64,000 nucleotides of DNA, from positions 434,001-498,000 of the forward strand of contig JASJOS010000002.1 of NCBI GenBank assembly GCA_030068525.1, read 5' to 3'. The position numbers and the translations under genes were made by a program. Of the stretch, positions 33,437-42,268 are shown in pieces. Origin of the DNA: Xanthocytophaga flava (GTDB lineage: Bacteria > Bacteroidota > Bacteroidia > Cytophagales > 172606-1). The notes beneath the pieces were generated by a model, which did no database searches, was not told where the DNA came from, and saw nothing but the letters and a program-made list of their open reading frames with translations. Numbering within the stretch: position 1 is the first letter of the stretch; each line of letters opens with the position of its first letter.

Positions 33437-34894
33437 TTATACTTTCTTTAGAACATTTAATGTACCACTGGGAGTATAATCTCCCAAGGATTTTCCGCTA
33501 CGCATTATATTTCTAAAGACAGGCTTTTGTCCGAATAATAGTGTGTCGATACTAAATTGATCTCCGGTAATGATTTGCGAATTGTAGTGTTTTACTACCA
33601 CGAATAAACTGTTACCAAGATGCAAAGCTCTGATCATTCGGTCATTCCAGCCTATTTCGAGTTGTTGTCCTATGCTTAGTTGTGTAGTGACTACAACTGT
33701 TTCAAATTGAAGTGAAGGTGGCGGTACATGCGAGGAAGGTATATTTTGCTCTACTGGTTGTGGGGCTGTCTGTGGTTTTTCCTGGTATTGTTTCCGCAAA
33801 AAGACACCATTTAAAATTCCTTTTTCGTCTGTCTCATTGCATAGCAAAAGTTTTTGGGCTCCAAATCGGCTAAATTCCAGTTTAAGTTCCTGACTGTTAC
33901 ATAAACTTTCTCCAACCAGAATAATTTTATCAATGTCTTCTGTTCGATGATTGTTATTGGTCAGAAACTGGTCGAATGTTTGTCCAAGACTGCGTACATG
34001 GTAGGTGACCTGTTGCTCAATCTCATCTTTTTTCAAGACAACTTTATTCTCAGCTGATTTTTCTATCGCGAAATTAGACTTCACATCAATAAATGGGCGA
34101 ACATCCGAATCCATTTGTCGGGTCCATTCCTTAGCCATTCGGAAATGACGTTTAATCTCTTTGTCTATCTCTTCTTTACTGGATAAAAGCCGTCTCTGGT
34201 TGTTAATATAGTTTACAGCATAGGAAGCTACTACATTGATTCGGCTATCTACACCCATTAGTGGATAGGTATGTGTAGCTATCCGTTCTACAGCAGAGGC
34301 ATTATAACATTGTACCAGGGAATAGTTCAGATTTTCGTTGAATGCCTCTGCTATCACTATTTTCTTTTGGAGCGGGTGGCTCAGTTTTCCGTTCTCAAAT
34401 AGGCTTAGTGCAAGTGCTTCTGCTGGGATAAAAGTTGTTTGATCAACTTCATATCCTATACGTTGTAAATAATCAGCAAAAACTTTCTGAGAATTCGTTG
34501 ATACATTGTCAGAAAAAAGTAATGATACAGGGATGGCCGCTGTCGGGTCAAGCGAACTGGTTAGTTCACCTAAAATACTCAGGTACTGACGACGAAGATC
34601 ATCCATGATCACTTTTAACAGCTCTACTACAGGCACCCTATACTGAAATGCCTGATAGTGGAGTTTATCATCTAAAATACTTTGAAGAAAATTACCATAC
34701 GTGTTGGGCTGACCATCTTCGTATTCCTGACGGTAACGCTCTCCATAAAATATTTTACTGCTTGAAGGATCAACAAAGAAGAAAAGAGGTATCCGAAAAA
34801 TGTCCCGAACTACAATAGGAATAAAAGTATCAAAAGGCTTTACACCAGCCATTAAGAAATCAGTGTCTACATAAATTACTAGTCGGCGATTCAT
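33437..34894 (-). CDS. Degenerate Hsp70/actin-fold protein
   Basis: This 485-residue protein follows the Hsp70 nucleotide-binding fold in order. It has a first strand VIYVDTD (about 6-12) where Hsp70 has the glycine-rich phosphate loop, and FIPAEALALSLF (about 155-166) like INEPTAAALAY. It has IVIAEAFNENLNYSLV (about 179-194) at the second phosphate loop, and IDKIILVGES (321-330) followed by NETDEKGILNGVF (about 353-365) like NPDEAVAYGAA. The glycine and acidic residues of both phosphate loops are lost, so ATP hydrolysis is doubtful. The substrate-binding domain is replaced by a linker and a beta-rich tail of about 85 residues. It lies among kinase and phosphatase genes. Confidence 0.72.
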   Translation of the reverse strand: MNRRLVIYVDTDFLMAGVKPFDTFIPIVVRDIFRIPLFFFVDPSSSKIFYGERYRQEYEDGQPNTYGNFLQSILDDKLHYQAFQYRVPVVELLKVIMDDLRRQYLSILGELTSSLDPTAAIPVSLLFSDNVSTNSQKVFADYLQRIGYEVDQTTFIPAEALALSLFENGKLSHPLQKKIVIAEAFNENLNYSLVQCYNASAVERIATHTYPLMGVDSRINVVASYAVNYINNQRRLLSSKEEIDKEIKRHFRMAKEWTRQMDSDVRPFIDVKSNFAIEKSAENKVVLKKDEIEQQVTYHVRSLGQTFDQFLTNNNHRTEDIDKIILVGESLCNSQELKLEFSRFGAQKLLLCNETDEKGILNGVFLRKQYQEKPQTAPQPVEQNIPSSHVPPPSLQFETVVVTTQLSIGQQLEIGWNDRMIRALHLGNSLFVVVKHYNSQIITGDQFSIDTLLFGQKPVFRNIMRSGKSLGDYTPSGTLNVLKKV

Positions 34895-35326
34895 TCGTGT
34901 ATTCTTGGACTCAGAAATTATACAAAGTTGAAGAGCAAAAATAGTATCTTTTTAGTAAACAAACTGTTTTATAATACATTTCAACATTGAATTATTTGGA
35001 GATAGGACAGGATACGGAATGTCATCTTTGACTTTTTTTTATTCATTGTAAGATTTTTGATCGGATCTTATGAGCATATAGCTAATTTCTCTTTTTTATT
35101 TGTTGTTTTGATTTTTTCTATTTCTGAATGGAAGTAATATTTTTGAATAATTTATAGATGCACACCTCTTTTTATAGAAAAATATGTACTGTTTTAAAAA
35201 GGTTTTTGATAAATAAGGTAAGATAATTGTTTGATATTTAGGAGTTTTGTTTACGTTTGTGTCAGGAATTATATAAATGTATAATTCAAAAGGGTAACAT
35301 TACAAATTAAACAGATTACAGAAACT
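34895..35326. other. Divergent promoter region, Hsp70-like and barrel genes
   Basis: This is an AT-rich gap without genes. On the minus strand CAACTTTG (34930-34923) is one base from the -7 consensus and could serve the Hsp70-like gene. A full promoter for the barrel gene lies at 35230-35259. Confidence 0.5.
35230..35259 (+). promoter_or_regulatory. Bacteroidota promoter (TTTG-N18-TACGTTTG)
   Basis: Both the -33 TTTG (35230-35233) and the -7 TAnnTTTG (35252-35259) elements are exact, with an 18-base spacer. It predicts a leader of about 60 bases before the barrel gene. Confidence 0.7.
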
Positions 35327-35983
35327 ATGAAAAAAGTTTTCCTATCGATTGCTGCCGTTGCAGCTATGGTTTTTACAGCTCAGGCTCAGTTTTCTATTAT
35401 TCCAAAAGCTGGAGTAACTCTTGGAACATTTTCTTTTAAAGAAAAACCAGAATCATTGAAGTCAAAATTAGGTTTTGTAGCTGGTGCTGGATTTAATTTA
35501 CCTGTTGGAGATGGTGGTTTTTCTCTTCAACCAGAAATTCTCTATACACAAAAAGGTTTTGCTTATACAGAATCAGAAGATGGAATTGATGTTGATGCTA
35601 AACACACATGGGGTTTGATTGAAGTTCCTGTTTTAGCAAAATATACTTTTGGAGAAGATGCCTTCAAATTTTATATAAATGCAGGTCCTTCATTTGGTTA
35701 TGTACTTAATGGTAAGACGAAAGCAAGTGGAGGTGGTTTTGATGTAAATGTAGATTATGAATTTGATAGTGATAGTGATAATCGTCTGGATATTGGTGTT
35801 CAGGCTGGCGCCGGTATCTCATATGAAGTAGGACCTGGTAGTATCATACTAGATGCTCGCTATGGTTATGGATTAACTAATTATATCAAAACTCCTGATG
35901 GTGGAGATAAAGCAGATTACAAATCTCAAAGCCGTACATTTGCTGTAACTGTAGGATATTCAATACCTCTTGGTGGAAAATAA
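35327..35983 (+). CDS. Outer-membrane beta-barrel (porin-family) protein
   Basis: This 218-residue protein has a signal peptide (about 1-20, ending AQAQ). Alternating beta strands with glycine and aromatic girdles follow (GVTLGTFSF, GFVAGAGFNLPV, LQPEILYTQKGF, GPGSIILDARYGYG, TFAVTVGYSIPLGG). It fits the small eight-stranded outer-membrane barrel family common in Bacteroidota. It is preceded by a strong consensus promoter and followed by a terminator shared with the convergent phosphatase gene. No transport role can be assigned. Confidence 0.88.
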   Translation: MKKVFLSIAAVAAMVFTAQAQFSIIPKAGVTLGTFSFKEKPESLKSKLGFVAGAGFNLPVGDGGFSLQPEILYTQKGFAYTESEDGIDVDAKHTWGLIEVPVLAKYTFGEDAFKFYINAGPSFGYVLNGKTKASGGGFDVNVDYEFDSDSDNRLDIGVQAGAGISYEVGPGSIILDARYGYGLTNYIKTPDGGDKADYKSQSRTFAVTVGYSIPLGGK

Positions 35984-36006
35984 TTTAACCCTTTGGTTTA
36001 ATAGAA

Positions 36007-36037
36007 AGCCCTTTGTCGTCAGGCAGAGGGCTTTTTT
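36007..36037. terminator. Terminator after the barrel gene
   Basis: AGCCCTTT and AGAGGGCT form an 8-bp stem with one G-T pair, followed by six Ts on the + strand. It overlaps the last codons of the convergent phosphatase gene. Confidence 0.82.
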
Positions 36038-36767
36038 ATTGACTAATTCGTACAATAGCCACATCATCTAATGGTTGCAGATGCCATACATTCTCCATCA
36101 TATTGAATCGGGAAAGTAAGTTTTCTTTTTCCTGAACAGGATTTGTCATCAACCATTCGATTGGATCAATTTCCGGATCTGGTGTGGAGGGATGATTGGA
36201 TAGAAATGTCTCAATCCCATCTGTCGCAATAGCCAGGTCATGAATCTGAGTTGCATAAATCTTCTGGGTTTGTCCGTCATACCATGTCTCAAAATCTTCA
36301 CTCAGGTGATAGGCAAAATAATCGGGTGTGTTCTCCTGATCAAAAATATATACCTCACCGTTAACTGTCACAACTCCATCACCCAGTACCAGGATCAACG
36401 CTTCCTGTGAGTTGCGGTCTACCAGAGCCAGAATGAGTGTAGTGAGTAAATCATGTGTTTCCAGCAACAAAAAGTTTCTGATTTGTTTTATCTCTGCAAA
36501 TAGATGTTGGAGCAGGTACTTTGCATTTTCTTCCAGAGATACTGCGGATTTATTCAGGGTATAGAAGTCTTTGTAGGCTTTTTCCCGAAGAATCTTGTGT
36601 AGAAGTTTGCCTGTTAGTGTCGAGGCAAAATAACTTTCTTTCCCCATGGTACACCCATCCATGACAGCACAGACAAGTATATCTTTCAGGGATTCATCTA
36701 CTAGCAGGTAATCTTCACAATGATTGGTATGGGATGCGCCTATGTGTAGGACAGACTCTATTTTCAT
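36036..36767 (-). CDS. PP2C-like phosphatase domain protein (divergent)
   Basis: This 243-residue protein follows the PP2C order, with ED near residues 18-19, the VCAVMDGCTMG metal-site strand (usually VADGMGG), LATDGIETF and a terminal LDDVAIVRI. The acidic metal ligands appear to be kept but the surrounding motifs are degenerate, so activity is uncertain. Its start lies 22 bases after the stop of a canonical PP2C gene, so the two are co-transcribed. It may act on the same kinases or as a regulatory pseudo-phosphatase. Confidence 0.75.
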   Translation of the reverse strand: MKIESVLHIGASHTNHCEDYLLVDESLKDILVCAVMDGCTMGKESYFASTLTGKLLHKILREKAYKDFYTLNKSAVSLEENAKYLLQHLFAEIKQIRNFLLLETHDLLTTLILALVDRNSQEALILVLGDGVVTVNGEVYIFDQENTPDYFAYHLSEDFETWYDGQTQKIYATQIHDLAIATDGIETFLSNHPSTPDPEIDPIEWLMTNPVQEKENLLSRFNMMENVWHLQPLDDVAIVRISQ

Positions 36768-36789
36768 ATCCCAATACTAGCATTTTTAT

Positions 36790-37548
36790 CTATTGCTTTA
36801 ACCAGCAGGCTGTAATATTATCTGTACTTCCGGCAGCCAGGGCTTGTTCTACCAGGGTTTGGGCTAAAGGCTTGGCATTGGAAGATATGATTTGGGAAAT
36901 TTGTGTATCTGTCAGGAAATCGTGGATTCCATCAGAGAAGGATAGAAGTATTTCGCCTTCTGTCAGTGTATAGGGACCTGTAATGTCAATTTTAATGGTG
37001 TCCATTGCCTGACCAATGGCTGATGTCATAGTGGTGCGGTAGGGATGATTCGCCGCTTCAGACTCTGTTAATGTACCTGCATCAATCATCTGCTGAACAA
37101 TTGAGTGATCTTTGGTCAGTCTGCGCAACCCTTTAGAAGGATGCCAGGCATAGGTTCGGCTATCACCAATATTAATAACATAATAATGTTTTTCCTGAAT
37201 CAGAAATCCGGTAAGCGTGGTGCCACAGTTTTTATATGCCGGATCTTCGGTATGTTTTTGAAGCACTTTCTGGGCCACCTTCAGTGCATGTTCATGCAGA
37301 AAGGTTTTGGGATCGTTAAGGTTTTCTATTCTGTTAAACGCTTCCTGAAAATGTTGCACACAAATCTGACTGGCCCAGTCTCCATGTCCATGTCCACCTA
37401 CTCCGTCTGCAACCAATAGCAGGCAGGCGTCTTTTTTTACTTCAATCAGATAGCTATCCTCGTTCACAGGCTTTTTGCCTGCTATGGTGTAGCCATCTGT
37501 TGTATAAAGGGGTTTGTTTTGTAAGGCAGAAAACAGTTTCTGAAACAC
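36790..37548 (-). CDS. PP2C-family Ser/Thr protein phosphatase
   Basis: This 252-residue protein has the full set of PP2C motifs: NEDSYLI (about 30-36), LLLVADGVGGHGHG (about 48-61), NIGDSRTYAW, LLSFSDGIHDFL and STDNITACWL. These supply the aspartates for two metal ions. It should dephosphorylate Ser/Thr residues, probably on targets of the kinases encoded a few kilobases away. The start is a GTG, with no ATG before the first motif. It is the first gene of a two-gene operon with the divergent PP2C-like gene. Confidence 0.92.
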   Translation of the reverse strand: MFQKLFSALQNKPLYTTDGYTIAGKKPVNEDSYLIEVKKDACLLLVADGVGGHGHGDWASQICVQHFQEAFNRIENLNDPKTFLHEHALKVAQKVLQKHTEDPAYKNCGTTLTGFLIQEKHYYVINIGDSRTYAWHPSKGLRRLTKDHSIVQQMIDAGTLTESEAANHPYRTTMTSAIGQAMDTIKIDITGPYTLTEGEILLSFSDGIHDFLTDTQISQIISSNAKPLAQTLVEQALAAGSTDNITACWLKQ

Positions 37549-37907
37549 AGCTGTAAGGATTGATGGGTATTGTTGTTCTTTTAACGGCTCTTGAGCTAAT
37601 CAGGTTTTCCTTGTAAGAAAAACGCTGTCAGTCTCATAGTCCGAAAAGATAACCATTTCGATTAATTGTACAAAAAAATATTTTCCTGGTTGGGTTACCC
37701 TTTTATTTTTGCTGTATAAAGCAATGAATTTGCAAGTTCCTCCGGTGATTTAGTTCGTGACAGTGCACAGTTGCAACAAATCTGCCCAGAGTCTTTTCCT
37801 AAGTACAACAGTTACTATACATCTTTATTCTTTTGATGCTTACAGCTGAATTTTGTCAGTTATTGGAATTGTTTTGTCCTGATCTTACTACTTTGTTACT
37901 ATAACCT
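37549..37907. other. Divergent promoter region between PP2C and vWA genes
   Basis: These 359 bases contain no gene. No perfect TAnnTTTG box was found on either strand; TACTACTTTG, close to the vWA start, has the wrong spacing. No strong hairpin is visible. Confidence 0.45.
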
Positions 37908-39482
37908 ATGAAACGTTCTTTTTTCAAAGTTCGCATGGCTACTGCTATGTTGTGTGTTACCTTATTGTCCGCTTGTCACTCAGGTCGTCGTGAGTCAACG
38001 GAAGCATATGATATGACTACGGATGCACTGGAGGTACCAGCACCTGAGGCGATGAATACTGAATCGTATGCATATATCAAAGAAAATGGCTTTCAGGATG
38101 CTACCCGCACTCCGTTGTCTACTTTCTCAGTTGATGTAGACGCTGCCAGCTATGCCAATGTGCGTCGGTTTATTAATAGTGGACAGAAACCGCCTGTAGA
38201 TGCTGTCCGCATCGAAGAACTGGTCAATTATTTTGATTATGACTATCCTCAGCCTACAGCTAATCAGCCCTTTTCTGTTACAACAGAAGTAGGTATCTGC
38301 CCCTGGAATCCCGAACATCATCTGGTACATATAGGCTTGCAGGGAAAAGAACTGGCAACAGAAGATCTTCCAGCTAGTAACCTGGTGTTTTTGATCGATG
38401 TATCAGGATCTATGAGTGATCCGGACAAGCTGCCTCTTTTACAGAATGCATTTGGACTTCTGACTGATAATCTGAGACCCAAAGATAAGGTAGCTATTGT
38501 AGTATATGCAGGGGCTGCAGGATTGGTATTACCTTCTACTGCCGGAACTGATAAAGAAAAAATTCAGAGTGCTATCGAAAATCTTCAGGCTGGTGGTTCT
38601 ACTGCTGGTGGTGAAGGTATTCAGTTAGCCTATCAGGTAGCAGAGGAGAACTTTATCAAAGGAGGTAATAACCGGATCATACTGGCTACGGATGGAGACT
38701 TCAATGTGGGTGTTTCATCAGACTCCGAGATGATTCGGCTAGTAGAAGAAAAACGTAAATCAGGTGTGTTTCTGACCGTAATTGGGTTTGGGACAGGAAA
38801 TATTAAAGACTCCAAGATGGAAGGGATTGCTGATCATGGCAACGGTAATTACTATTACATTGATTCAGAGATGGAAGCCAAAAAAGTACTGGTAACTGAA
38901 ATGGGAGGGACTTTATTTACGATTGCCAAAGATGTAAAAATTCAGGTTGAGTTTAATCCTGTCGCTGTGAAGTCTTATCGTTTGCTGGGATATGAGAACA
39001 GATTACTGGAGGATAGAGATTTTACAGACGACACAAAAGATGCAGGCGAAATAGGAGCCGGCCATACCGTAACAGCCTTATACGAGGTAGAGCTGGTAAG
39101 CAAGGAACAAAATAGTGCTCCTGTCTTAAAGTATCAGAATCAGACACCGAATGAAGTAGCCCATACTTCAGGTGAACTAGTTACACTGAAGCTTCGCTAC
39201 AAAAAGCCTGATGCAGATGTGAGTAAAGAGATGGTGCAGGTGATAACCAAGGACCAGATTCGTACAGAAACATCCGATAACTTCCGTTTCTCTGCGGCTG
39301 TAGCAGCCTATGGTATGTTATTGCGAAACTCTGCCTACAAAGCTGATGCTACCTATACTAAGGTGATTACATGGGCCAAAGGTGCGAAAGGTGTTGACCT
39401 GTCGGAATATCGAAGTGATTTTATTGATATGGTAGAATCTACTCAGAATTTGGGTGAGGTGTCAGTAGCAGAAAACGAATAA
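37908..39482 (+). CDS. vWA-domain lipoprotein (YfbK-type)
   Basis: This 524-residue protein has a signal ending in a lipobox (LLSAC, about residue 22), an acidic linker, the vWA-N region (about 60-150, with PLSTFSVDVDAASYANVRRF) and a vWA domain. The MIDAS motif DVSGSMS starts near residue 164, with the later threonine in GGSTAGG and aspartate in ATDGD. A DUF3520-type C-terminus follows, with VAAYGMLLRNS. Such proteins bind ligands through a metal ion at the cell envelope. vWA proteins beside kinases and phosphatases suggest a signalling partner role, which is inference. Confidence 0.92.
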   Translation: MKRSFFKVRMATAMLCVTLLSACHSGRRESTEAYDMTTDALEVPAPEAMNTESYAYIKENGFQDATRTPLSTFSVDVDAASYANVRRFINSGQKPPVDAVRIEELVNYFDYDYPQPTANQPFSVTTEVGICPWNPEHHLVHIGLQGKELATEDLPASNLVFLIDVSGSMSDPDKLPLLQNAFGLLTDNLRPKDKVAIVVYAGAAGLVLPSTAGTDKEKIQSAIENLQAGGSTAGGEGIQLAYQVAEENFIKGGNNRIILATDGDFNVGVSSDSEMIRLVEEKRKSGVFLTVIGFGTGNIKDSKMEGIADHGNGNYYYIDSEMEAKKVLVTEMGGTLFTIAKDVKIQVEFNPVAVKSYRLLGYENRLLEDRDFTDDTKDAGEIGAGHTVTALYEVELVSKEQNSAPVLKYQNQTPNEVAHTSGELVTLKLRYKKPDADVSKEMVQVITKDQIRTETSDNFRFSAAVAAYGMLLRNSAYKADATYTKVITWAKGAKGVDLSEYRSDFIDMVESTQNLGEVSVAENE

Positions 39483-39488
39483 TAAATA

Positions 39489-39519
39489 AGGAAGTCCGGT
39501 CATCTACACTGGACTTCCT
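39489..39519 (+). terminator. Hairpin after the vWA gene
   Basis: AGGAAGTCCGGT and ACTGGACTTCCT pair over 12 bp with one G-T pair around a 7-base loop, 6 bases past the stop. It has only a C/T-rich tail, so termination is likely but not classic. Confidence 0.65.
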
Positions 39520-39579
39520 CCTCAATTATTCTTTACATAAATGACAGAGAGTGTAGTAAGAAATAAATAATTTGTATTC

Positions 39580-40272
39580 ATGAACATAACAAAGCAGAGA
39601 TTTAGAAAAGTAACGATCTATCTGGTACGCACTCTGGGGATTATAATTTGTCTGGTTGTTCTATACTTGATTTTGGCTGGTCTGGGAATGATGATTCCTG
39701 TCAACAAAGAGTATCAGATGGCTTCAGAAGGGATTCCGGTTTTTGTTACTACCAATGGATTTCATACAGATGTTATTTTGCCTGTGAAAAATCGCAGAGA
39801 CAAATGTTTTAGAGTACTGCAACAGCCTGACTTATCAGCCAACTATGCCAATTATCCTTATATATCGTTTGGCTGGGGTGACAGAAATTTCTATATGGAG
39901 TCTTATAATAACAATTTTCCATCAGTAACAACTATCCTGAGTACGTTGTTTATTCCTGGAAAAACCTTAATGCATGTTGATTTCTATAAAGGAGCACCAA
40001 GAATAGGTAAACAGGTAAAAAAACTGATACTGACACCGGAACAATATGAACGACTGGTAGATTTTGTTAATGCCTCTTTCTTCAGTGAGAATGAATCGTT
40101 TGTTAAGCTTCCTCAGGCGGGTTATTATGAAACGGATTATTTCTTTGAGGCACAAAAGCGATATCATCTCTTTAATACCTGTAATGTATGGACAGGAGAA
40201 GCTTTGGCTGCGGCAGGTATAAAGGTGTCTTACTGGACCCCACTCGAAAGTGCCGTGTTTTACTATCTGTAA
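39580..40272 (+). CDS. DUF2459 / TIGR02117-family protein
   Basis: This 230-residue protein has one N-terminal membrane helix (about 12-38). The family block follows: VFVTTNGFHTDVILPV, YISFGWGDRNFYME, KTLMHVDFY and a C-terminal YHLFNTCNVWTGEALAAAGI segment with a conserved Cys. The family is uncharacterised and is often annotated as urease-associated by name only. It is a stand-alone gene between the vWA gene and a convergent operon. Confidence 0.87.
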   Translation: MNITKQRFRKVTIYLVRTLGIIICLVVLYLILAGLGMMIPVNKEYQMASEGIPVFVTTNGFHTDVILPVKNRRDKCFRVLQQPDLSANYANYPYISFGWGDRNFYMESYNNNFPSVTTILSTLFIPGKTLMHVDFYKGAPRIGKQVKKLILTPEQYERLVDFVNASFFSENESFVKLPQAGYYETDYFFEAQKRYHLFNTCNVWTGEALAAAGIKVSYWTPLESAVFYYL

Positions 40273-40348
40273 TCAACTGACAGCGTAGCAAGCCTTTGCG
40301 TAACTATTATTCTCTTAGCTTCTGATAAAAAGATGATATTGTATAAAT

Positions 40349-41131
40349 CTAGACAAGCTCTGTTGGGTTGATGCCAAATCGTCTTTTAAAGGCAAATGAG
40401 AAGTGAGAGAGATCTTCAAAGCCCAGATCGAGATAGATATCGGTTGATTTCTGTTTGTTCTGCTCAATCAGGAATCGGGCTTCTTCAAGTCGACGCTGTA
40501 CCAGCCAGTGGGTAGGTGTATCGTTGAAGACCTGTTTGAAGTCTCTTTTAAATGCCGACAAGCTGCGTCCGGTAAGGTAGGCAAAGCGTTCAAGTTTTAC
40601 ATTGAACCGGAAATTCCGGTTCATAAATGCTTCCAGGTTTATTTTTCCAGGTACACCAAAGTCAAACAATACAGAAGATAGTTCGGGTTGGAGTTGTAGG
40701 AGTAGCAGTAATAATTCTTCCCGATGAACGTCCTCTCTGTCCTTGTTCGATTGACCATCACCAGTATAATAGGGCATCAGAGAAGCAACAAATTCAGGCA
40801 CTTTTTGATCATATCTTAACCTGATGAATGTATCAAAATGCTGTGATTCTGAAGATTGTATTGAGTGTTTTTTTTGAAATTCCTTCAGGAAAATTTCATC
40901 AAAAATGAAAATTACTTTTTCAAACTCATTGTCTTGCCTTTGCTTATTATAACGTCCCAGACAATTTTTACGTACCAGACAATATTCACCAGGCTGTAAG
41001 GTATAATGCTGGCTTCCATCGTAGCCATTCATTCGGCCTTTAGCCAGATACAAAAAAAAATGTTCAGGTATAAACTGCTCTGGTGAAATCGCAGGACCCA
41101 CATAACATGATTTTATCTCAGTGAATTTCAT
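40349..41131 (-). CDS. AraC-family regulator (copy 1 of a local paralogue pair)
   Basis: This 260-residue protein has an N-terminal sensing half and a C-terminal AraC helix-turn-helix pair (about 170-260). The second half contains FAYLTGRSLSAFKRDFKQVF and DLGFEDLSHFSFAFKRRFGINPTELV. The same blocks recur in the AraC protein at 44073-44894. It is the last gene of a four-gene operon with an epimerase-type SDR, a NAD(P)-binding protein and an MBL-fold hydrolase. Its start is 6 bases from the preceding stop. It probably regulates its own operon. Confidence 0.9.
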   Translation of the reverse strand: MKFTEIKSCYVGPAISPEQFIPEHFFLYLAKGRMNGYDGSQHYTLQPGEYCLVRKNCLGRYNKQRQDNEFEKVIFIFDEIFLKEFQKKHSIQSSESQHFDTFIRLRYDQKVPEFVASLMPYYTGDGQSNKDREDVHREELLLLLLQLQPELSSVLFDFGVPGKINLEAFMNRNFRFNVKLERFAYLTGRSLSAFKRDFKQVFNDTPTHWLVQRRLEEARFLIEQNKQKSTDIYLDLGFEDLSHFSFAFKRRFGINPTELV

Positions 41132-41137
41132 AGCTTG

Positions 41138-42268
41138 CTAGTTTATGTTTTTCCACCATTGTTGAAAGGATTGTGTGCTATCATTCAGATTTACAGACTC
41201 GCCAATCATTGGTGTGACCAATCTGTAGGCTTTGCCTTGTGAGAGGCGGGTGATTTCCTTCAACGGCTCATCCCATGGATGCTTTCCCAGTGTAAATTTG
41301 GAATGATGTACTGGCAACAGATTTTTTGCATGGAGTTCGATAGTAGCCTGTGCTACTTCTTCCGGTAGTTCATGTACGGATTGCCAGGCTTTGTCATATT
41401 GGCCACATTCCATGATTGCCCAATCAATCTCTGGAAATTTTTGAGCTACCAGTTTAAAACGTTCCGTATATCCTCCATCACCACTATAGTAAATAGTCAT
41501 TGAAGGTGAGTGTATCAAAAATGACAGCCACAAGCTTTGATTTTGTATAAAACCTCTGCCTGTACCATGATGAGTGTTATCAGTATATATGGAAAAGTCC
41601 GGTTTCACATCTACTTTCTCGTACCAGTCTTTCTCAATAAGCTGCTGTGGTGAGTAACCCCATCTTTCATAATGTGCACTTGCACCTAGTCCACAGATCA
41701 CATGCTTCACTTTTGGCTGCAACGCCTTGGCTGTTTCATAATCCAGATGATCATAGTGGTCATGTGAAAGCAGCATATAATCGATCTCGGGCATGTCATC
41801 TCCTGTATATTTGTCTGTACCTTTATACGCTGTTACACTCCAAGGCAATGGAGATGCTTTCCCACTAAAGACAGGGTCTACCAGTATTTTTACACTATCT
41901 ACCTGTAAAAAAAAGGAAGAATGGCCAAACCAGATCAACACATTGCTGCTGACAGGAATAGTTTTCAGATTAGTCTTTACTGATGGTATAGTAGTGGATG
42001 GCTCACGACGAGGGTATTTTTTAAATAGGGTCTTCCATAGCTCTCCTAAAATACTGTAGCCTTCAGAAATAGTAGGTTTTTCTATCAGATTTCTGAATTG
42101 ACCATTTTGGTAATGTTTGGATTTTTTTACTGTTTCCAACCTTGCTTCTTCAGGTATTGCTCCAAATTGTGGCAGTTTCAGATAAAAGTAAGTGATTACT
42201 GCCAGCAGTACAAACACGCAGAGTACTATACTCATCGTTCGTTTTACTATTTTCGCCAATCGATTCAT
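41138..42268 (-). CDS. MBL-fold hydrolase, NAPE-PLD/RomA-like
   Basis: This 376-residue protein has an N-terminal membrane helix (about 10-30). A metallo-beta-lactamase fold follows, with WFGHSSFFLQVDSVKILVDPVF, the metal motif SHDHYDH (HxHxDH), YSGDGGY and a later PVHHSKFTLG. The combination matches the NAPE-phospholipase-D-like or UlaG/RomA-type hydrolases, here exported or anchored. The substrate is likely a phosphodiester or lactone but is not known. It overlaps the upstream gene by 4 bases. Confidence 0.88.
   Translation of the reverse strand: MNRLAKIVKRTMSIVLCVFVLLAVITYFYLKLPQFGAIPEEARLETVKKSKHYQNGQFRNLIEKPTISEGYSILGELWKTLFKKYPRREPSTTIPSVKTNLKTIPVSSNVLIWFGHSSFFLQVDSVKILVDPVFSGKASPLPWSVTAYKGTDKYTGDDMPEIDYMLLSHDHYDHLDYETAKALQPKVKHVICGLGASAHYERWGYSPQQLIEKDWYEKVDVKPDFSIYTDNTHHGTGRGFIQNQSLWLSFLIHSPSMTIYYSGDGGYTERFKLVAQKFPEIDWAIMECGQYDKAWQSVHELPEEVAQATIELHAKNLLPVHHSKFTLGKHPWDEPLKEITRLSQGKAYRLVTPMIGESVNLNDSTQSFQQWWKNIN

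Noticed and set aside
36036-36767. Pseudogene of PP2C
   Set aside because: The frame is intact, the acidic metal-site residues remain in place and it is co-directional with a canonical PP2C gene, so it was kept as a divergent gene.
28022-39482. A TerY-type tellurium-resistance triad
   Set aside because: The vWA protein is a YfbK-type lipoprotein, no TerD/TerC-like genes are present and the Hsp70-like gene is not part of that triad.
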